From: Blastococcus haudaquaticus
GTDB taxonomy: Bacteria > Actinomycetota > Actinomycetes > Mycobacteriales > Geodermatophilaceae
NCBI RefSeq assembly: GCF_900230285.1
Contig: NZ_OCNK01000004.1
Coordinates: 62,001 to 126,000 of the forward strand
Direction of reading: 5' to 3'
Length of the DNA stretch: 64,000 bases
The notes below the pieces were generated by a model, which worked only from the letters and a program-made list of their open reading frames with translations, was not told the origin of the DNA and did no database searches. The position numbers were made by a program, and so were the translations under genes. The number at the start of each line of letters is the position of its first letter. Position 1 is the stretch's first letter. This document shows positions 52,164-61,342 of this stretch, piece by piece.

Positions 52164-53618
52164 TCAGAGGGTGGTGACGAACTCCGCCAGCTGCGCCGCG
52201 TTCCGGCACTCCACCATGTCGATGACCTCGCCGTACCGGTGGGCGGCGGAGTCACCGCTCCCCCAGAGCCGTCGGGGCTCGGGGTTCAGCCAGTGGGCCG
52301 ACCGGGAGCGACGCACGAGGTCGGCGAGCACCGGCAGACCGGGCTGCCGGTAGTTCGTCCGTCCGTCGCCGAGCACCAGCAGCGACGTCTTCGGTCCGAC
52401 GGCCGACGCCCAGCGGTCGGCGAACACCTCGAAGGCCGTGCCGTAGTCGCTGTGCCCGTCGAAGCCGACGACGTCGGCCTCCCGCCCGATCCGCTGGACG
52501 GCGTCGACGACGTCGGCACCCGGGCGGAAGAAGCGGGTCACCTCGTCGGTCGAGTCGACGAACGCGAAGGCCCGCACACCCGTGAAGTGCTCGCGCAGGG
52601 CCTGGGTCAGCATCAGGGTGAAGTGGCTGAACCCGGCCACCGACCCGCTGACGTCACACAGCACCACCAGCTCGGGCTTGTGCACCGTGCGCGGACGGTG
52701 GTGGGTCACCACCGGCACGCCGCCGGTGCCCAGCGATGCCCGCACGGTCTTGCGGAAGTCGAGCCGGCCCTCGCGGCCGAGCCGGCGCCGCGCCGAGAGC
52801 CGCACCGCCAGCCGGCGGGCCAGCGGCGCCACCGCCCGGCGGAGCTCGGCCAGGTCGCCGGACTGGGCCCGTAGGAAGTCGACCTGGTCGGCGAGCGGCC
52901 GGACGGCGTTCTTCGCGACCTTGTCCCGTCCCTTCTCCGCCGCCGTCCGCCGGCGCACCTCGGACTCGATCGCGGACCGCAGCGCGGTCAGCCGCTCCCG
53001 GATCGTCTGGCGGGCGACCTGCTCGGCGAGACCGCCGCGGTCGCCCTCGGCGAGCAGCCCGGCCAGCAGCTGGGCGACCAGCGTGTCCGGGGAGAGCGCC
53101 CGCAGCACCCGGTAGCTGAAGAACGACTGGCCCGACGGCGAGGGCTGCCCGCGCCCGAGCATCTCGACCGCCTCGCGGGCGAACCGCCGCAGTGCCTCCT
53201 CGTCGCCCTCCAGCAGCAGCTGCGCCAGGCGCTCCCGCATGAGGGCGGCCAGGTCGACGTCGTCGCCTCCCGGGACGTCCAGCGTGGACTCCCCCGGCTC
53301 CCCGTCGGCGTCGCCGTCCGCGGTGTCTCCGTCCGCACCGTCCCCGTCCACGGCCGGTCGCGGCCGGTCCGTCAGCGGCCACCACAGGTCGAAGAGCACG
53401 TCGTACGTGGGGCGCTGGGCCGCCCGCTGCAGCAGCACGGCCGCCAGCCCGTGCCGCAGCTGCTCCCGCTCCAGCAGGTCGACGACGGTGAGGATCTCCG
53501 CGGCGTCCACGGCCTGGCTGATCCCGACCGGGATCCCCGCCTCCCGGACCGCCCGGACGAAGCCGTCCAGGTGGCCGGCGAGGCCCCCGGGCTCGGCCGT
53601 GGTCGGGACGTCCGTCAT
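52164..53618 (-). CDS. vWA-domain protein (CoxE-like)
   Basis: A 484-residue protein. The N-terminal helical part begins HLDGFVRAVREAGIPVGISQ and is followed by an acidic low-complexity stretch (about 90-115). The C-terminal von Willebrand A domain has the metal site DVSGS in ELVVLCDVSGSVAGFSHFTL, plus FAFVDSTDEVTRFFRPG. It overlaps by one base the MoxR ATPase gene, and such MoxR/vWA pairs act as metal-insertion or protein-remodelling chaperones. The client is not visible in the window. Confidence 0.9.
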   Translation of the reverse strand: MTDVPTTAEPGGLAGHLDGFVRAVREAGIPVGISQAVDAAEILTVVDLLEREQLRHGLAAVLLQRAAQRPTYDVLFDLWWPLTDRPRPAVDGDGADGDTADGDADGEPGESTLDVPGGDDVDLAALMRERLAQLLLEGDEEALRRFAREAVEMLGRGQPSPSGQSFFSYRVLRALSPDTLVAQLLAGLLAEGDRGGLAEQVARQTIRERLTALRSAIESEVRRRTAAEKGRDKVAKNAVRPLADQVDFLRAQSGDLAELRRAVAPLARRLAVRLSARRRLGREGRLDFRKTVRASLGTGGVPVVTHHRPRTVHKPELVVLCDVSGSVAGFSHFTLMLTQALREHFTGVRAFAFVDSTDEVTRFFRPGADVVDAVQRIGREADVVGFDGHSDYGTAFEVFADRWASAVGPKTSLLVLGDGRTNYRQPGLPVLADLVRRSRSAHWLNPEPRRLWGSGDSAAHRYGEVIDMVECRNAAQLAEFVTTL

Positions 53619-54511
53619 CAGTTCAGCCGGAGCTCGGCGGCGGCCCGGTCCTGGTCGCTCGCGTGCTTGAGCACCACGCCCAGCGTCGAGCGCACCGCCG
53701 GCTCGTCGAGCGTGTCCAGCCCGAGCTCCAGCAGCGTCTGCGCCCAGTCCAGCGTCTCCGAGATCGACGGCGACTTCTTCAGCTCCAGCGCCCGCATCGC
53801 CCGCACGGTGCGCACGAGTTGCTCGGCCAGCCCTGGGGCCAGGTCGGGCACGCGGGACAGCACGATCTCCCGCTCCCGCTCGGCGCTCGGGTAGTCCAGT
53901 GCCAGGTAGAGGCAGCGCCGCTTGAGCGCCTCGGACAGCTCACGGGTGGCGTTGGAGGTGAGCACGACCATCGGCCGGCGGGTGGCGGTGATCGTGCCGA
54001 GCTCGGGGATGGTCACCTGGAAGTCCGACAGGACCTCCAGCAGCAGACCCTCGACCTCGACGTCGGCCTTGTCCGTCTCGTCGATGAGCAGGACCGTCGG
54101 CTCGCTGCGCCGGATGGCAGTCAGGAGTGGGCGGGAGAGCAGGAACTCCTCGCCGAAGATGTCGTCGTGGACGGTGTTCCAGTCCGCAGCGTCACCGGAG
54201 GCCCCCTGCGACGCCTGGATCCGCAGCAGCTGCTTCTTGTAGTTCCACTCGTACAGCGCCCGCGCCTCGTCGAGGCCCTCGTAGCACTGCAGCCGGATCA
54301 GCTCCGAGCCCGTCGCCGTCGCCAGTGCCTTGGCCAGCTCCGTCTTGCCGGTGCCCGCCGGGCCCTCCACCAGCAGCGGCTTGCCGAGCCGGTCGGCCAG
54401 GAAGACCGTCGTCGCGATCTGGGCGTCGGGCAGGTACCCGGCCGTCGAGAGGCGCTTGCTGACGTCCGCGACCGAGGAGAACTGCGGGGACTGGGACGGC
54501 GGGCGGGGCAT
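53618..54511 (-). CDS. MoxR-family AAA+ ATPase
   Basis: A 297-residue ATPase. Walker A is LLVEGPAGTGKTELAKALA, Walker B is TVLLIDETDKADVEVEGLLL, sensor 1 is MVVLTSNATRELSEALKRRC and the arginine-finger region follows. It works with the adjacent vWA protein. ATG 54511 is the start; the stop overlaps the vWA start (TGATG). Confidence 0.93.
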   Translation of the reverse strand: MPRPPSQSPQFSSVADVSKRLSTAGYLPDAQIATTVFLADRLGKPLLVEGPAGTGKTELAKALATATGSELIRLQCYEGLDEARALYEWNYKKQLLRIQASQGASGDAADWNTVHDDIFGEEFLLSRPLLTAIRRSEPTVLLIDETDKADVEVEGLLLEVLSDFQVTIPELGTITATRRPMVVLTSNATRELSEALKRRCLYLALDYPSAEREREIVLSRVPDLAPGLAEQLVRTVRAMRALELKKSPSISETLDWAQTLLELGLDTLDEPAVRSTLGVVLKHASDQDRAAAELRLN

Positions 54512-54536
54512 CGGGCTCCTCGTGGGGACGACGACG

Positions 54537-55790
54537 TCAGCGGGTGTGGCCGCTGCCCGTCACGACGTAGGTGGTGGAGGTCAGCTCGGGCAGACCGAGC
54601 GGGCCCCGGGCGTGCAGCTTCTGGGTGGAGATGCCGATCTCGGCGCCGAACCCGAACTCGCCGCCGTCGGTGAACCGGGTCGAGGCGTTGACCAGCACGG
54701 CGGCGGCGTCCACCCCTGCGGTGAAGTCGGCGATGGCGGAGGCGGAGTCGGCCACGATGGCCTCGCTGTGGCCGCTCCCCCACTGCGCGATGTGCTCGAC
54801 GGCGGCGGGCAGGTCGTCGACGACCCGCACGGCCATGTCCATCGACAGGTACTCGGTGGCCCAGTCCTCGTCGGTCGCCGGCACCACCGCGGAGTGCGCC
54901 GCGCGCGCCGCGTCGTCACCGTGCAGCGTCACCCCGGCGTCCGCGAGGGCCGAGAGCAGCCGGGGCAGGAAGGGGACGTCGCGGTGGACGAGCAGCGTCT
55001 CCGCGGAGTTGCAGACGCTCACCCGGTGGGTCTTCGAGTTGAGCACGATCGCCTCGGCCATGGCGGCGTCGGCCGAGGCGTCGACGTACACGTGGCAGTT
55101 GCCGACGCCGGTCTCGATCACCGGAACCGTGGATTCGCGGACGACGCGCTCGATCAGCGAGGCGCCACCCCGCGGGATCACCACGTCGACCAGGCCGCGG
55201 GCGTTCAGCAGCTCACCGACCGAGGCGCGGTCGGCGGGCAGCAGCTCGATCGAGCCCGCGGGCAGGCCCGACTTCTCCGCCGTCTCGGTGAGGACGGCGA
55301 CCAGCGCCGTGTTCGTGCGGAAGGCCGAGGCCGAGCCGCGCAGCAGCGCCGCGTTGCCGCTCTTGAGGCACAGGCCCGCGGCGTCCACCGTGACGTTCGG
55401 CCGGGCCTCGTAGACGATGCCGACGACGCCGAGCGGCACCCGGACCTGGCGCAGCTGCAGCCCGTTGGGCAGTCGCGAGCCGCGGACGACGTCACCGACG
55501 GGGTCGGGCAGGGCGACGAGCTCGCGCAGCGCGGCGGCGACGCCGGCCACCCGGTCTGCGTCCAGACGCAGCCGGTCCAGCACCGACTCCGGGGTCCCGT
55601 CGGCGGCGGCGGCCTCGACGTCGGCGGCGTTGGCGGCCAGCACCTCGTCGGTGCGCTCGACCAGCGCGTCGGCCATCGCGGCCAGGGCGGCGTCCTTCAC
55701 GTCGGTCGGCAGGGTGCGCAGGACCCGGGCGGCCGCTCGCGCGCGCAGCGCGGCGGCACCGATCAGCGGCAGGGAGGAGACGTCGGACAC
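54537..55790 (-). CDS. proA: Gamma-glutamyl phosphate reductase
   Basis: A 417-residue enzyme of proline synthesis, reducing gamma-glutamyl phosphate to the semialdehyde with NADPH. GTG 55790 is chosen ([20 protein letters not shown]). Motifs are [56 protein letters not shown] and the catalytic Cys in [18 protein letters not shown]. The length is typical. It lies divergent from znuA and upstream of the MoxR gene on the same strand. Confidence 0.96.
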   Translation of the reverse strand: MSDVSSLPLIGAAALRARAAARVLRTLPTDVKDAALAAMADALVERTDEVLAANAADVEAAAADGTPESVLDRLRLDADRVAGVAAALRELVALPDPVGDVVRGSRLPNGLQLRQVRVPLGVVGIVYEARPNVTVDAAGLCLKSGNAALLRGSASAFRTNTALVAVLTETAEKSGLPAGSIELLPADRASVGELLNARGLVDVVIPRGGASLIERVVRESTVPVIETGVGNCHVYVDASADAAMAEAIVLNSKTHRVSVCNSAETLLVHRDVPFLPRLLSALADAGVTLHGDDAARAAHSAVVPATDEDWATEYLSMDMAVRVVDDLPAAVEHIAQWGSGHSEAIVADSASAIADFTAGVDAAAVLVNASTRFTDGGEFGFGAEIGISTQKLHARGPLGLPELTSTTYVVTGSGHTR

Positions 55791-55861
55791 GCCCGCGAGC
55801 GTACGCGGGGGCGGGGTCCGGCCCACGGATCCCGGCTGCGCGGCCGGGCAACCACGAAGCG

Positions 55862-55878
55862 TGAGATAATGGTTCTCA
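55862..55878. promoter_or_regulatory. Zur box at the znuA start
   Basis: TGAGATAATGGTTCTCA, with TGAGA and TCTCA as perfect ends, resembles the actinobacterial Zur box. It contains a -10-like GATAAT (55865-55870) that ends seven bases before ATG 55878, so repressor binding would cover the promoter and start site. Confidence 0.82.
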
Positions 55879-56891
55879 TGAACATCTCGGTCCCGCGCCG
55901 GTCCGCACTCGCGGCTGCCACTGCATCCCTGCTCCTCCTGGCCGGCTGCGGCGGCTCCGACGAGGCGGGCGAGGCTTCCACGGGGGGCGATCGCCTGACC
56001 GTGGTCGCCGGGTTCTATCCGCTGGAGTGGGCCGCCTCCCGGGTCGGTGGCGACCAGGTCGAGGTCTCGTCGCTCACCGCCCCGGGCGCCGAGCCGCACG
56101 ACCTCGAACTGACCCCCCAGGACGTCGCCGGGGTCTCCGACGCCGATCTGCTGGTCTACCTCAGCGGCTTCCAGTCCGCTGTGGACGAGGCCGCCGAGTC
56201 CCAGGCCGGCGACCACTCGTGGGACGCCGCCGAGGCCGCGAACCTCTCGCTCACCTCGGGGGACCACGACCACGAGCACGGCGAGGAGGAGCACTCCGAG
56301 GACGAGCACGCAGAGGAGGAGCACGCCGAGGAGGAGCACGCCGAGGAGGAGCACGCCGAGGGCGAGGAGTCCCCGGACCCTCACTTCTGGCTGGACCCGA
56401 CCCGACTGGCCGACGTCGGTGACGCCCTGGCCGAGCAGCTGACGGATCTCGACCCCGACGGGGCGGAGACCTACGCGCAGAACGCCGCCTCGCTGCGGGA
56501 GGACCTGGAGTCGCTCGACCAGGAGATGTCCGAGGGCCTCGGCGCATGCACGGTCGACACCCTCGTCACCAGTCACGACGCCTTCGGCTACCTGGCCGAC
56601 CGGTACGGTCTCGAGGTGGTCGGCATCAGCGGGCTGAGCCCCAGCACCGAACCGTCGGCCGATCAGCTGGCCGAGATCTCCACCCTCGTCCGAGAGCGCG
56701 GTGTCACCACCGTCTACACCGAGACGTTGGTCGACCCGTCGATCGCCGAGACGGTCGCCTCCGAGGCCGGGGTGCAGACCGCCGTCCTCGATCCCCTCGA
56801 AGGCCTGACCGATGAGTCCGCCGGCGACGACTACCTCGCCGTCATGCGCGCCAACCTCGCGACGCTGCAGGAGGGCCAGTCCTGCTCATGA
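55878..56891 (+). CDS. znuA: Zinc ABC transporter substrate-binding lipoprotein ZnuA
   Basis: A 337-residue protein from ATG 55878, probably leaderless; ATG 55869 is an in-frame alternative. The signal ends in a lipobox ([10 protein letters not shown]). Metal-site landmarks are [45 protein letters not shown] and [17 protein letters not shown] His/Glu-rich loop of tandem repeats lies at about residues 130-165, as in other ZnuA proteins, and can bind zinc. The stop overlaps the znuC start (ATGA). Confidence 0.95.
   Translation: MNISVPRRSALAAATASLLLLAGCGGSDEAGEASTGGDRLTVVAGFYPLEWAASRVGGDQVEVSSLTAPGAEPHDLELTPQDVAGVSDADLLVYLSGFQSAVDEAAESQAGDHSWDAAEAANLSLTSGDHDHEHGEEEHSEDEHAEEEHAEEEHAEEEHAEGEESPDPHFWLDPTRLADVGDALAEQLTDLDPDGAETYAQNAASLREDLESLDQEMSEGLGACTVDTLVTSHDAFGYLADRYGLEVVGISGLSPSTEPSADQLAEISTLVRERGVTTVYTETLVDPSIAETVASEAGVQTAVLDPLEGLTDESAGDDYLAVMRANLATLQEGQSCS
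56283..56357 (+). repeat. 15-bp tandem repeats encoding the His/Glu loop of ZnuA
   Basis: Five units of GAGGAGGAGCACGCC-type sequence in frame give EEEHA-like repeats; the last three units are identical. The repeat length is a multiple of three, so unit gain or loss would keep the frame and change the number of zinc-binding residues. Confidence 0.85.
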
Positions 56892-57706
56892 GTGACACCC
56901 CGCCGGCGGGGGCCCCCGCCATCAGGCTCCGGCGCGCCACGATCGGCTACGGCGACGTGCCCATCGTGCGCGACGTCGACCTGGTGGTCGGTGCCGGCGA
57001 GGCGGTCGCCGTCCTCGGTTCCAACGGCTCCGGGAAGACGACGCTGGCCCGGGGATTGCTCGGCCTGGCCGCGGTTCTCGGCGGCGAGGTCGAGGTGCTC
57101 GGCGCGCCGGTCGGCGGGCTGCGCGAGCGGGGCAGGGTGGGCTACGTGCCGCAGCGGCACTCGATCAGCGGTGCCGTTCCGGCCACGGTGCGCGAAATCG
57201 TCGGCGTCGGCCGGCTGGCCCGGCTCGGTCTGCTCCGCCGCCTCCGGCCGGTCGACCGCACCGCCGTCACCGACGCAGTGGCGGCGGTCGGCCTGGCCGA
57301 TCGGCTGGACCACGCCGTCGCCGCCCTGTCGGGCGGGCAGCAGCGGCGGGTGCTGGTCGCCCGGGCACTGGCCGCCGAGCCCGAACTGCTGATCATGGAT
57401 GAGCCCACCGCCGGCGTGGACGCTGCGAACCAGGAGGCGCTGGCCGCGGTCCTCACGCGGATCTCGGCGGCGGGGACGACCGTGGTCGTGGTGACCCACG
57501 AGGCCGCGCCGCTGGCCGGTGTCCTCTCGCGGGCCGTCGTGGTCGATCACGGTCGGGTGGCCTACGACGGTCCGCTCGCCCAGGCGTCCGCGCACGAGGA
57601 GCCCGGTGTCCACCACCACCCGCCGGACCGGGAGCCGTCCGGCTACCGCCTGGACCAGCCCACGGTGACGACTCGGCCGCGCCGCACGTCCGACGGAGAG
57701 CGCTGA
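56888..57706 (+). CDS. znuC: Zinc ABC transporter ATP-binding protein ZnuC
   Basis: A 272-residue ATPase. Walker A is [19 protein letters not shown], the Q-loop VGYVPQRH, the signature [16 protein letters not shown], Walker [13 protein letters not shown] and the switch His [11 protein letters not shown]. It energises zinc import with ZnuB. It has a His-containing C-terminal tail ([14 protein letters not shown]). It overlaps znuA by four bases, and znuB starts one base after its stop. Confidence 0.94.
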   Translation: MSDTPPAGAPAIRLRRATIGYGDVPIVRDVDLVVGAGEAVAVLGSNGSGKTTLARGLLGLAAVLGGEVEVLGAPVGGLRERGRVGYVPQRHSISGAVPATVREIVGVGRLARLGLLRRLRPVDRTAVTDAVAAVGLADRLDHAVAALSGGQQRRVLVARALAAEPELLIMDEPTAGVDAANQEALAAVLTRISAAGTTVVVVTHEAAPLAGVLSRAVVVDHGRVAYDGPLAQASAHEEPGVHHHPPDREPSGYRLDQPTVTTRPRRTSDGER

Positions 57707-57707
57707 C

Positions 57708-58730
57708 GTGGACATCCTCAGCTACGACTTCATGCAGCGGGCACTGCTCGCGTCGCTCATGGTGGGCCTCGTCGCGCCTTCCGTCGGCGTGTTCCTCGTC
57801 CAGCGCCGGCTGTCGCTGCTGGGCGACGGCCTCGGGCACGTCGCACTGACCGGCGTGGCGGTCGGCGTCCTCACGGCGACGAGCCCGGTGTGGACCGCGC
57901 TGGTGGCCGCGGTCCTCGGCGCCGTGCTCATCGAACTGGTCCGCGCTCGTGGCCGCACCAGCGGCGACGTCGCTCTCGCCGTCCTCTTCTACGGCGGCAT
58001 CGCCGGCGGCGTGGTGCTGCTCAGCCTGGCGCCGCGCGGGCAGGCCACCAATCTCGACTCCTACCTCTTCGGCGCGATCACGACCACGAGCCCCCAGGAC
58101 GTCGCCGTCTTCGCCTGCATCTCCGTGGTCGTGCTCGCCGCGGTGGCCCTGCTGGGGCAGCGGTTGTACGCGGTCAGCGACGACGAGGAGTACGCGCGGG
58201 CGGTCGGCCTCCCGGTCCTGGGCCTCAACATCGTGCTGGCCGCGCTCGTCGCGTCGACCGTCGTCCTGTCCATGCGGGTCGTCGGGCTCCTGCTCATCAG
58301 CGCGTTGATGATCGTCCCCAGCGCCATCGCCCAGTTGCTCGCCCGCAGCTTCCGTCAGACGGTGCTCCTGGCCTGCGTGATCGGCCTGCTCGTCAGCGTC
58401 TCGGGCACGACCGCGTCCTTCTACTCAGGAACACCGTCCGGCGGCACCATCGTGCTGCTGGCCATCGCGCTGTTCCTGCTCGTCTCCGCGGGCGTCGCGG
58501 TGCGGGACTCGACGGCTCGTCGACGACACCGGCGTAAGGTCGATGTCCACGACGCACACCCGCACGAGCACGGCGTCGAGTGCGGGCACCGTCCGGTGCC
58601 CCACGACGACCACGTCGACTACGACCACGACGGACACCGCCACGCCCCGCACCAGACGGGCGAGGGGGTGCACTACGACGAGCACGGGGAGCACCCGGTG
58701 GGCGCTCCCCAGAACAGAAGGGCGCGGTGA
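57708..58730 (+). CDS. znuB: Zinc ABC transporter permease ZnuB with His-rich tail
   Basis: A 340-residue membrane protein of the ABC-3 family with about eight helices: SYDFMQRALLASLMVGLVAP, RRLSLLGDGLGHVALTGVAV, VLFYGGIAGGVVLLSLAP and MRVVGLLLISALMIVPSAIA are diagnostic. The C-terminal 60 residues are a cytoplasmic-type extension with many His and Asp (e.g. HPHEHGVECGHRPVPHDDH), a probable zinc buffer not found in most ZnuB proteins. GTG 57708 is the start; the stop overlaps the zur start. Confidence 0.94.
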   Translation: MDILSYDFMQRALLASLMVGLVAPSVGVFLVQRRLSLLGDGLGHVALTGVAVGVLTATSPVWTALVAAVLGAVLIELVRARGRTSGDVALAVLFYGGIAGGVVLLSLAPRGQATNLDSYLFGAITTTSPQDVAVFACISVVVLAAVALLGQRLYAVSDDEEYARAVGLPVLGLNIVLAALVASTVVLSMRVVGLLLISALMIVPSAIAQLLARSFRQTVLLACVIGLLVSVSGTTASFYSGTPSGGTIVLLAIALFLLVSAGVAVRDSTARRRHRRKVDVHDAHPHEHGVECGHRPVPHDDHVDYDHDGHRHAPHQTGEGVHYDEHGEHPVGAPQNRRAR

Positions 58731-59149
58731 CCATGACCGAGCCGGCGTCCACCGAAGTCTCCGGCCGTCGCACCACGCGGCAGCGCAGTGCCCTCGTCGC
58801 GCTGCTCGACGAGCTCGACGGGTTCCGGAGCGCTCAGGACCTGCACGCCCTGCTCCGGGAGCGGGGCGACTCGGTGGGTCTGGCGACGGTCTACCGCGCA
58901 CTGCAGGCCCTCGTCGACGACGGGCAGCTCGACATGCTGCGCGGCACGGACGGCGAAGCGGCGTACCGCCGCTGCTCACCCAGCCACCACCACCACCTCG
59001 TGTGCCGCTCCTGCGGCAGGACCGTGGAGGTGGCCGACCCGCCGGTCGAGCGGTGGGCGGCGCGCATGGCCACCGAGCACGGCTTCTCCGACGTCCAGCA
59101 CCAGGTCGAGGTCTTCGGCACCTGCGCGGAGTGCACCGCCCGAACCTGA
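58727..59149 (+). CDS. zur: Zinc uptake regulator Zur (Fur family)
   Basis: About 140 residues; GTG 58727 overlaps the znuB stop (GTGA) with AAGGG upstream, and ATG 58733 is an alternative. The winged helix has RRTTRQRSALVALLDELDGF, DSVGLATVYRALQALVDDGQ. Metal sites include SHHHHLVCRSCGRTVEV and GTCAECTA, giving the CxxC pairs for structural zinc. With zinc bound it should repress the znuA promoter and the divergent ribosomal-protein promoters nearby. Confidence 0.93.
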   Translation: MTMTEPASTEVSGRRTTRQRSALVALLDELDGFRSAQDLHALLRERGDSVGLATVYRALQALVDDGQLDMLRGTDGEAAYRRCSPSHHHHLVCRSCGRTVEVADPPVERWAARMATEHGFSDVQHQVEVFGTCAECTART

Positions 59150-59155
59150 GGCCCC

Positions 59156-59551
59156 TCATCCCCCCGGGGCGAACCGCATCGGGGCACCCAGCGCGGCGGC
59201 CGCCGGGACGAGCGTGGCCGGGAGCCCGTCGTCGGGCTCGGCGGCCGCGCCCGGTCCGCCGGCGCGGATCCACTCGGAGAGCGCGTCCTGCCGTTCGGCG
59301 TGGTGCACTCCGGACAACCACAGCGTGGGCCCGGAACACTCCCCCACGCCGCTCCGGTGAGCCACTGCGGCGACCGTGGCCAGCGTGCACCGACGCAGGC
59401 AGCCGGTGGTGACCAGGACCGCTCCCCGGGTGTCGCGCACCGCTGCGGCCAGGGACGCGGCGGCGGCCGCCGCACCCGCGGACGACGCGCACGTCTCTCC
59501 CCGGCAGAGCGCCACCACCGGCCCCGGAGCAGTCGGGTGTCCGTCGGTCAC
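59156..59551 (-). CDS. Thioredoxin-like [2Fe-2S] ferredoxin-type protein in the zinc-starvation operon
   Basis: A 131-residue protein starting GTG 59551, overlapping the L32 stop. It carries VALCRGETCASS and VLVTTGCLRRCTLATVAAVA: Cys spaced Cx4C and Cx3C, as in the NuoE/thioredoxin-like [2Fe-2S] ferredoxins. It is the last gene of the CobW-L31-L32 operon, so it is probably expressed under zinc limitation. Role unknown; it could handle electrons or metals for a zinc-sparing process. Confidence 0.72.
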   Translation of the reverse strand: MTDGHPTAPGPVVALCRGETCASSAGAAAAAASLAAAVRDTRGAVLVTTGCLRRCTLATVAAVAHRSGVGECSGPTLWLSGVHHAERQDALSEWIRAGGPGAAAEPDDGLPATLVPAAAALGAPMRFAPGG

Positions 59552-59709
59552 CGGAGGAGTCCCCGCTCGTAGGCCTTGCGCAGGCGGGCCGGAACCAGCC
59601 GTTCCTCCCCGTCGACACGGATCCGCACCATGGGGACGGGCGTCGCCTTCCACTGCGCCTTCCGGGACCGGGTCCGCGACCGGGAGGTCCTGCGCTTCGG
59701 TACCGCCAC
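59548..59709 (-). CDS. rpmF: 50S ribosomal protein L32, cysteine-free paralogue
   Basis: A 53-residue basic protein that short-ORF cut-offs miss. It starts with GTG 59709 and reads AVPKRRTSRSRTRSRKAQWK, the L32 signature, then PVPMVRIRVDGEERLVPARL. There is no Cys at all, so it is the zinc-independent form. It lies three bases after the L31 stop and overlaps the next start (GTGA). It should replace the zinc-ribbon L32 when zinc is scarce. Confidence 0.92.
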   Translation of the reverse strand: MAVPKRRTSRSRTRSRKAQWKATPVPMVRIRVDGEERLVPARLRKAYERGLLR

Positions 59710-59712
59710 GAC

Positions 59713-59979
59713 TCAGCCCTCCGTCGCCCGAGCGCCGCGGTACCGGGCGTAGCGCTGGTTGAAGCGCTCGACGCGGCCCGCCGTGTCGAGCACCCGCTGG
59801 TTCCCCGTCCAGAAGGGGTGCGAGGCCGCGGAGATGTCGACGCTGACGAGCGGCAGCGTCTCTCCGTCGACGTCGATGGTCCCGGTCGCGGCGACCGTGG
59901 AGCGGGTGCGGTAGAGCGCGCCGCTCGCCGCATCGCGGAAGACCACGGTGCGGTACTCGGGGTGGATGCCCGTGCGCAT
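59713..59979 (-). CDS. rpmE2: 50S ribosomal protein L31 type B, cysteine-free
   Basis: An 88-residue protein: [40 protein letters not shown] and [12 protein letters not shown] are the type B L31 landmarks. It lacks the four cysteines of zinc-binding L31, so it serves during zinc starvation. ATG 59979 overlaps the stop of the MRF GTPase gene. Confidence 0.95.
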   Translation of the reverse strand: MRTGIHPEYRTVVFRDAASGALYRTRSTVAATGTIDVDGETLPLVSVDISAASHPFWTGNQRVLDTAGRVERFNQRYARYRGARATEG

Positions 59980-61250
59980 CAGGCTCGGTCCTCTCGGTCG
60001 GTGGTGGCTGCCCGGTCGTCCGGGGCAGGGGTGGCCTCGCACGGGTCCTCGTGCCAGGAGCCGAAGGGGTCGGTGAGGGCGCGCCACGCATCGGGTCCCG
60101 CGGCCAGTTCCTCGTCGGTGAGCAGCGCGGCGTCGAGGGCGGTGATGACCGCGACACCGGGCTGCCGGTGGGACAGCACGGCCAGTTCGGTGTGCCGGTC
60201 ACCGTGCAACGGGTGCCACCGCAGCGCGGCGGCCACCTGGCGCTCCGGATCGACGTCGTCCCACGCGCCGCTGTCGTCCGTCAGGGTGGCCAGCCACGGC
60301 CCGGCGTCGCCCATGCGCATGCCCTGCCCCGCGGACTCCAGCCACAGTGCACGGTCATGCTGGCTGGCCAGCCAGATCCGCCCTCTGCTGAGCACCACGC
60401 CTTCGAGCAGGACGTCCAGCGCGTCGTGCAGCCGCTCCGGGTGGAAGGGGCGAGCCGCCTCGAACCGGATCACGCTCACGCCGACGTCCTCCCCGAGCGG
60501 GGGCTGCCCGGGCAGCAGTGAGTCGTGCGCGGACGAGAGCCGGCCCCGGCGGGCCCCCGGCCCCACGGCCGCGAGCAGGTGATCGGCGCCGGCGGCGATG
60601 TCGGCCCGTGGCACTCCGGAGATCATCCGGTCCAGCACGGCGTCGAGCCGGGCCGCCGACCACGCGTCCACCGGCCCGCCCGCGAGGAGCACCGCGTCGG
60701 CGAACGCGACCTGCCCCAGCCCGACCTGGGCGAGGGTGCGCTCGTCGTCCGGCGTCGCGGCGAGCCCACGGTCGGCGAGATCCTCGCCGCCCGTGACGTC
60801 GTCGAGCCAGCTGCGGCCGTCGACGACGGCGAGCACTCCGGCGACGTCCACCCGGTCGGCCACCGTGCCGGTGGGCTCGACCGGCACGTCGTCGAGGATC
60901 AGGTGGGCGATCGACCAGCAGAGGTGCTCCGGCTCCAGGGCCGGATCCAGCTGCAGCACGATCCGGCCGACCTCGGGCCGGCCGCCGAGTTCGTGCAGCA
61001 GGGGCAGCAGGTCCAGCCGGAGCGTGCAGGAGAGGCAGCCGTGGGCCAGCTCGACGGCGGTCCGATCCTCGACGAGGCCGTCGCGGGTGCGCCGGGTGAC
61101 CGTTCGGAGGACCACCCCCTCACCGAGCCGGCCGACGTCGTGGTGCACGACCACGGTCCCCGACCTGGCGAGCAGATCACGACTCACCCGACCGCAGTGG
61201 CGGCCCTCGAGGCCCGTGACGATCACCAGTGGGGTGCGGGAGGACGTCAT
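59979..61250 (-). CDS. mrf: MRF-type CobW-family GTPase (ribosome hibernation factor recruiting)
   Basis: A 423-residue CobW/COG0523-like protein; ATG 61250 is chosen because a -10 TAGGGT lies seven bases upstream. The N-terminus is [20 protein letters not shown], a degenerate P-loop, and the metal motif is [20 protein letters not shown] (CxxC rather than CxCC), both like mycobacterial Mrf. [20 protein letters not shown] also matches. Mrf recruits the hibernation factor to ribosomes carrying cysteine-free proteins under zinc starvation. The gene starts the operon Mrf-L31-L32-[2Fe-2S]. Confidence 0.88.
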   Translation of the reverse strand: MTSSRTPLVIVTGLEGRHCGRVSRDLLARSGTVVVHHDVGRLGEGVVLRTVTRRTRDGLVEDRTAVELAHGCLSCTLRLDLLPLLHELGGRPEVGRIVLQLDPALEPEHLCWSIAHLILDDVPVEPTGTVADRVDVAGVLAVVDGRSWLDDVTGGEDLADRGLAATPDDERTLAQVGLGQVAFADAVLLAGGPVDAWSAARLDAVLDRMISGVPRADIAAGADHLLAAVGPGARRGRLSSAHDSLLPGQPPLGEDVGVSVIRFEAARPFHPERLHDALDVLLEGVVLSRGRIWLASQHDRALWLESAGQGMRMGDAGPWLATLTDDSGAWDDVDPERQVAAALRWHPLHGDRHTELAVLSHRQPGVAVITALDAALLTDEELAAGPDAWRALTDPFGSWHEDPCEATPAPDDRAATTDREDRA

Positions 61251-61257
61251 GCACCCC

Positions 61258-61294
61258 ACCCTAGTCGCTAACGAGAACCGTTTTCATCTAGGGT
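61258..61294. promoter_or_regulatory. Divergent Zur-controlled promoter region
   Basis: The Zur-box-like ACGAGAACCGTTTTCAT (61271-61287) shares the core GAGAACC-TT-TC with the znuA site. On the minus strand a -10 TAGGGT (61263-61258) sits 17 bases from TGAAAA, inside the box, and seven bases from the Mrf ATG (leaderless). On the plus strand TAGGGT (61289-61294) serves the L28 operon. Confidence 0.82.
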
Positions 61295-61342
61295 GGTCGG
61301 CACGGCCCCGGACAGCCCGGGGCGACGACTTCTGGAGGTGCC

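Noticed and set aside
59979-61250. CobW-type protein as evidence for cobalamin synthesis or a cobalamin riboswitch
   Set aside because: No cob genes are near, the P-loop is degenerate as in MRF, and the neighbours are zinc-free ribosomal proteins with a Zur box.
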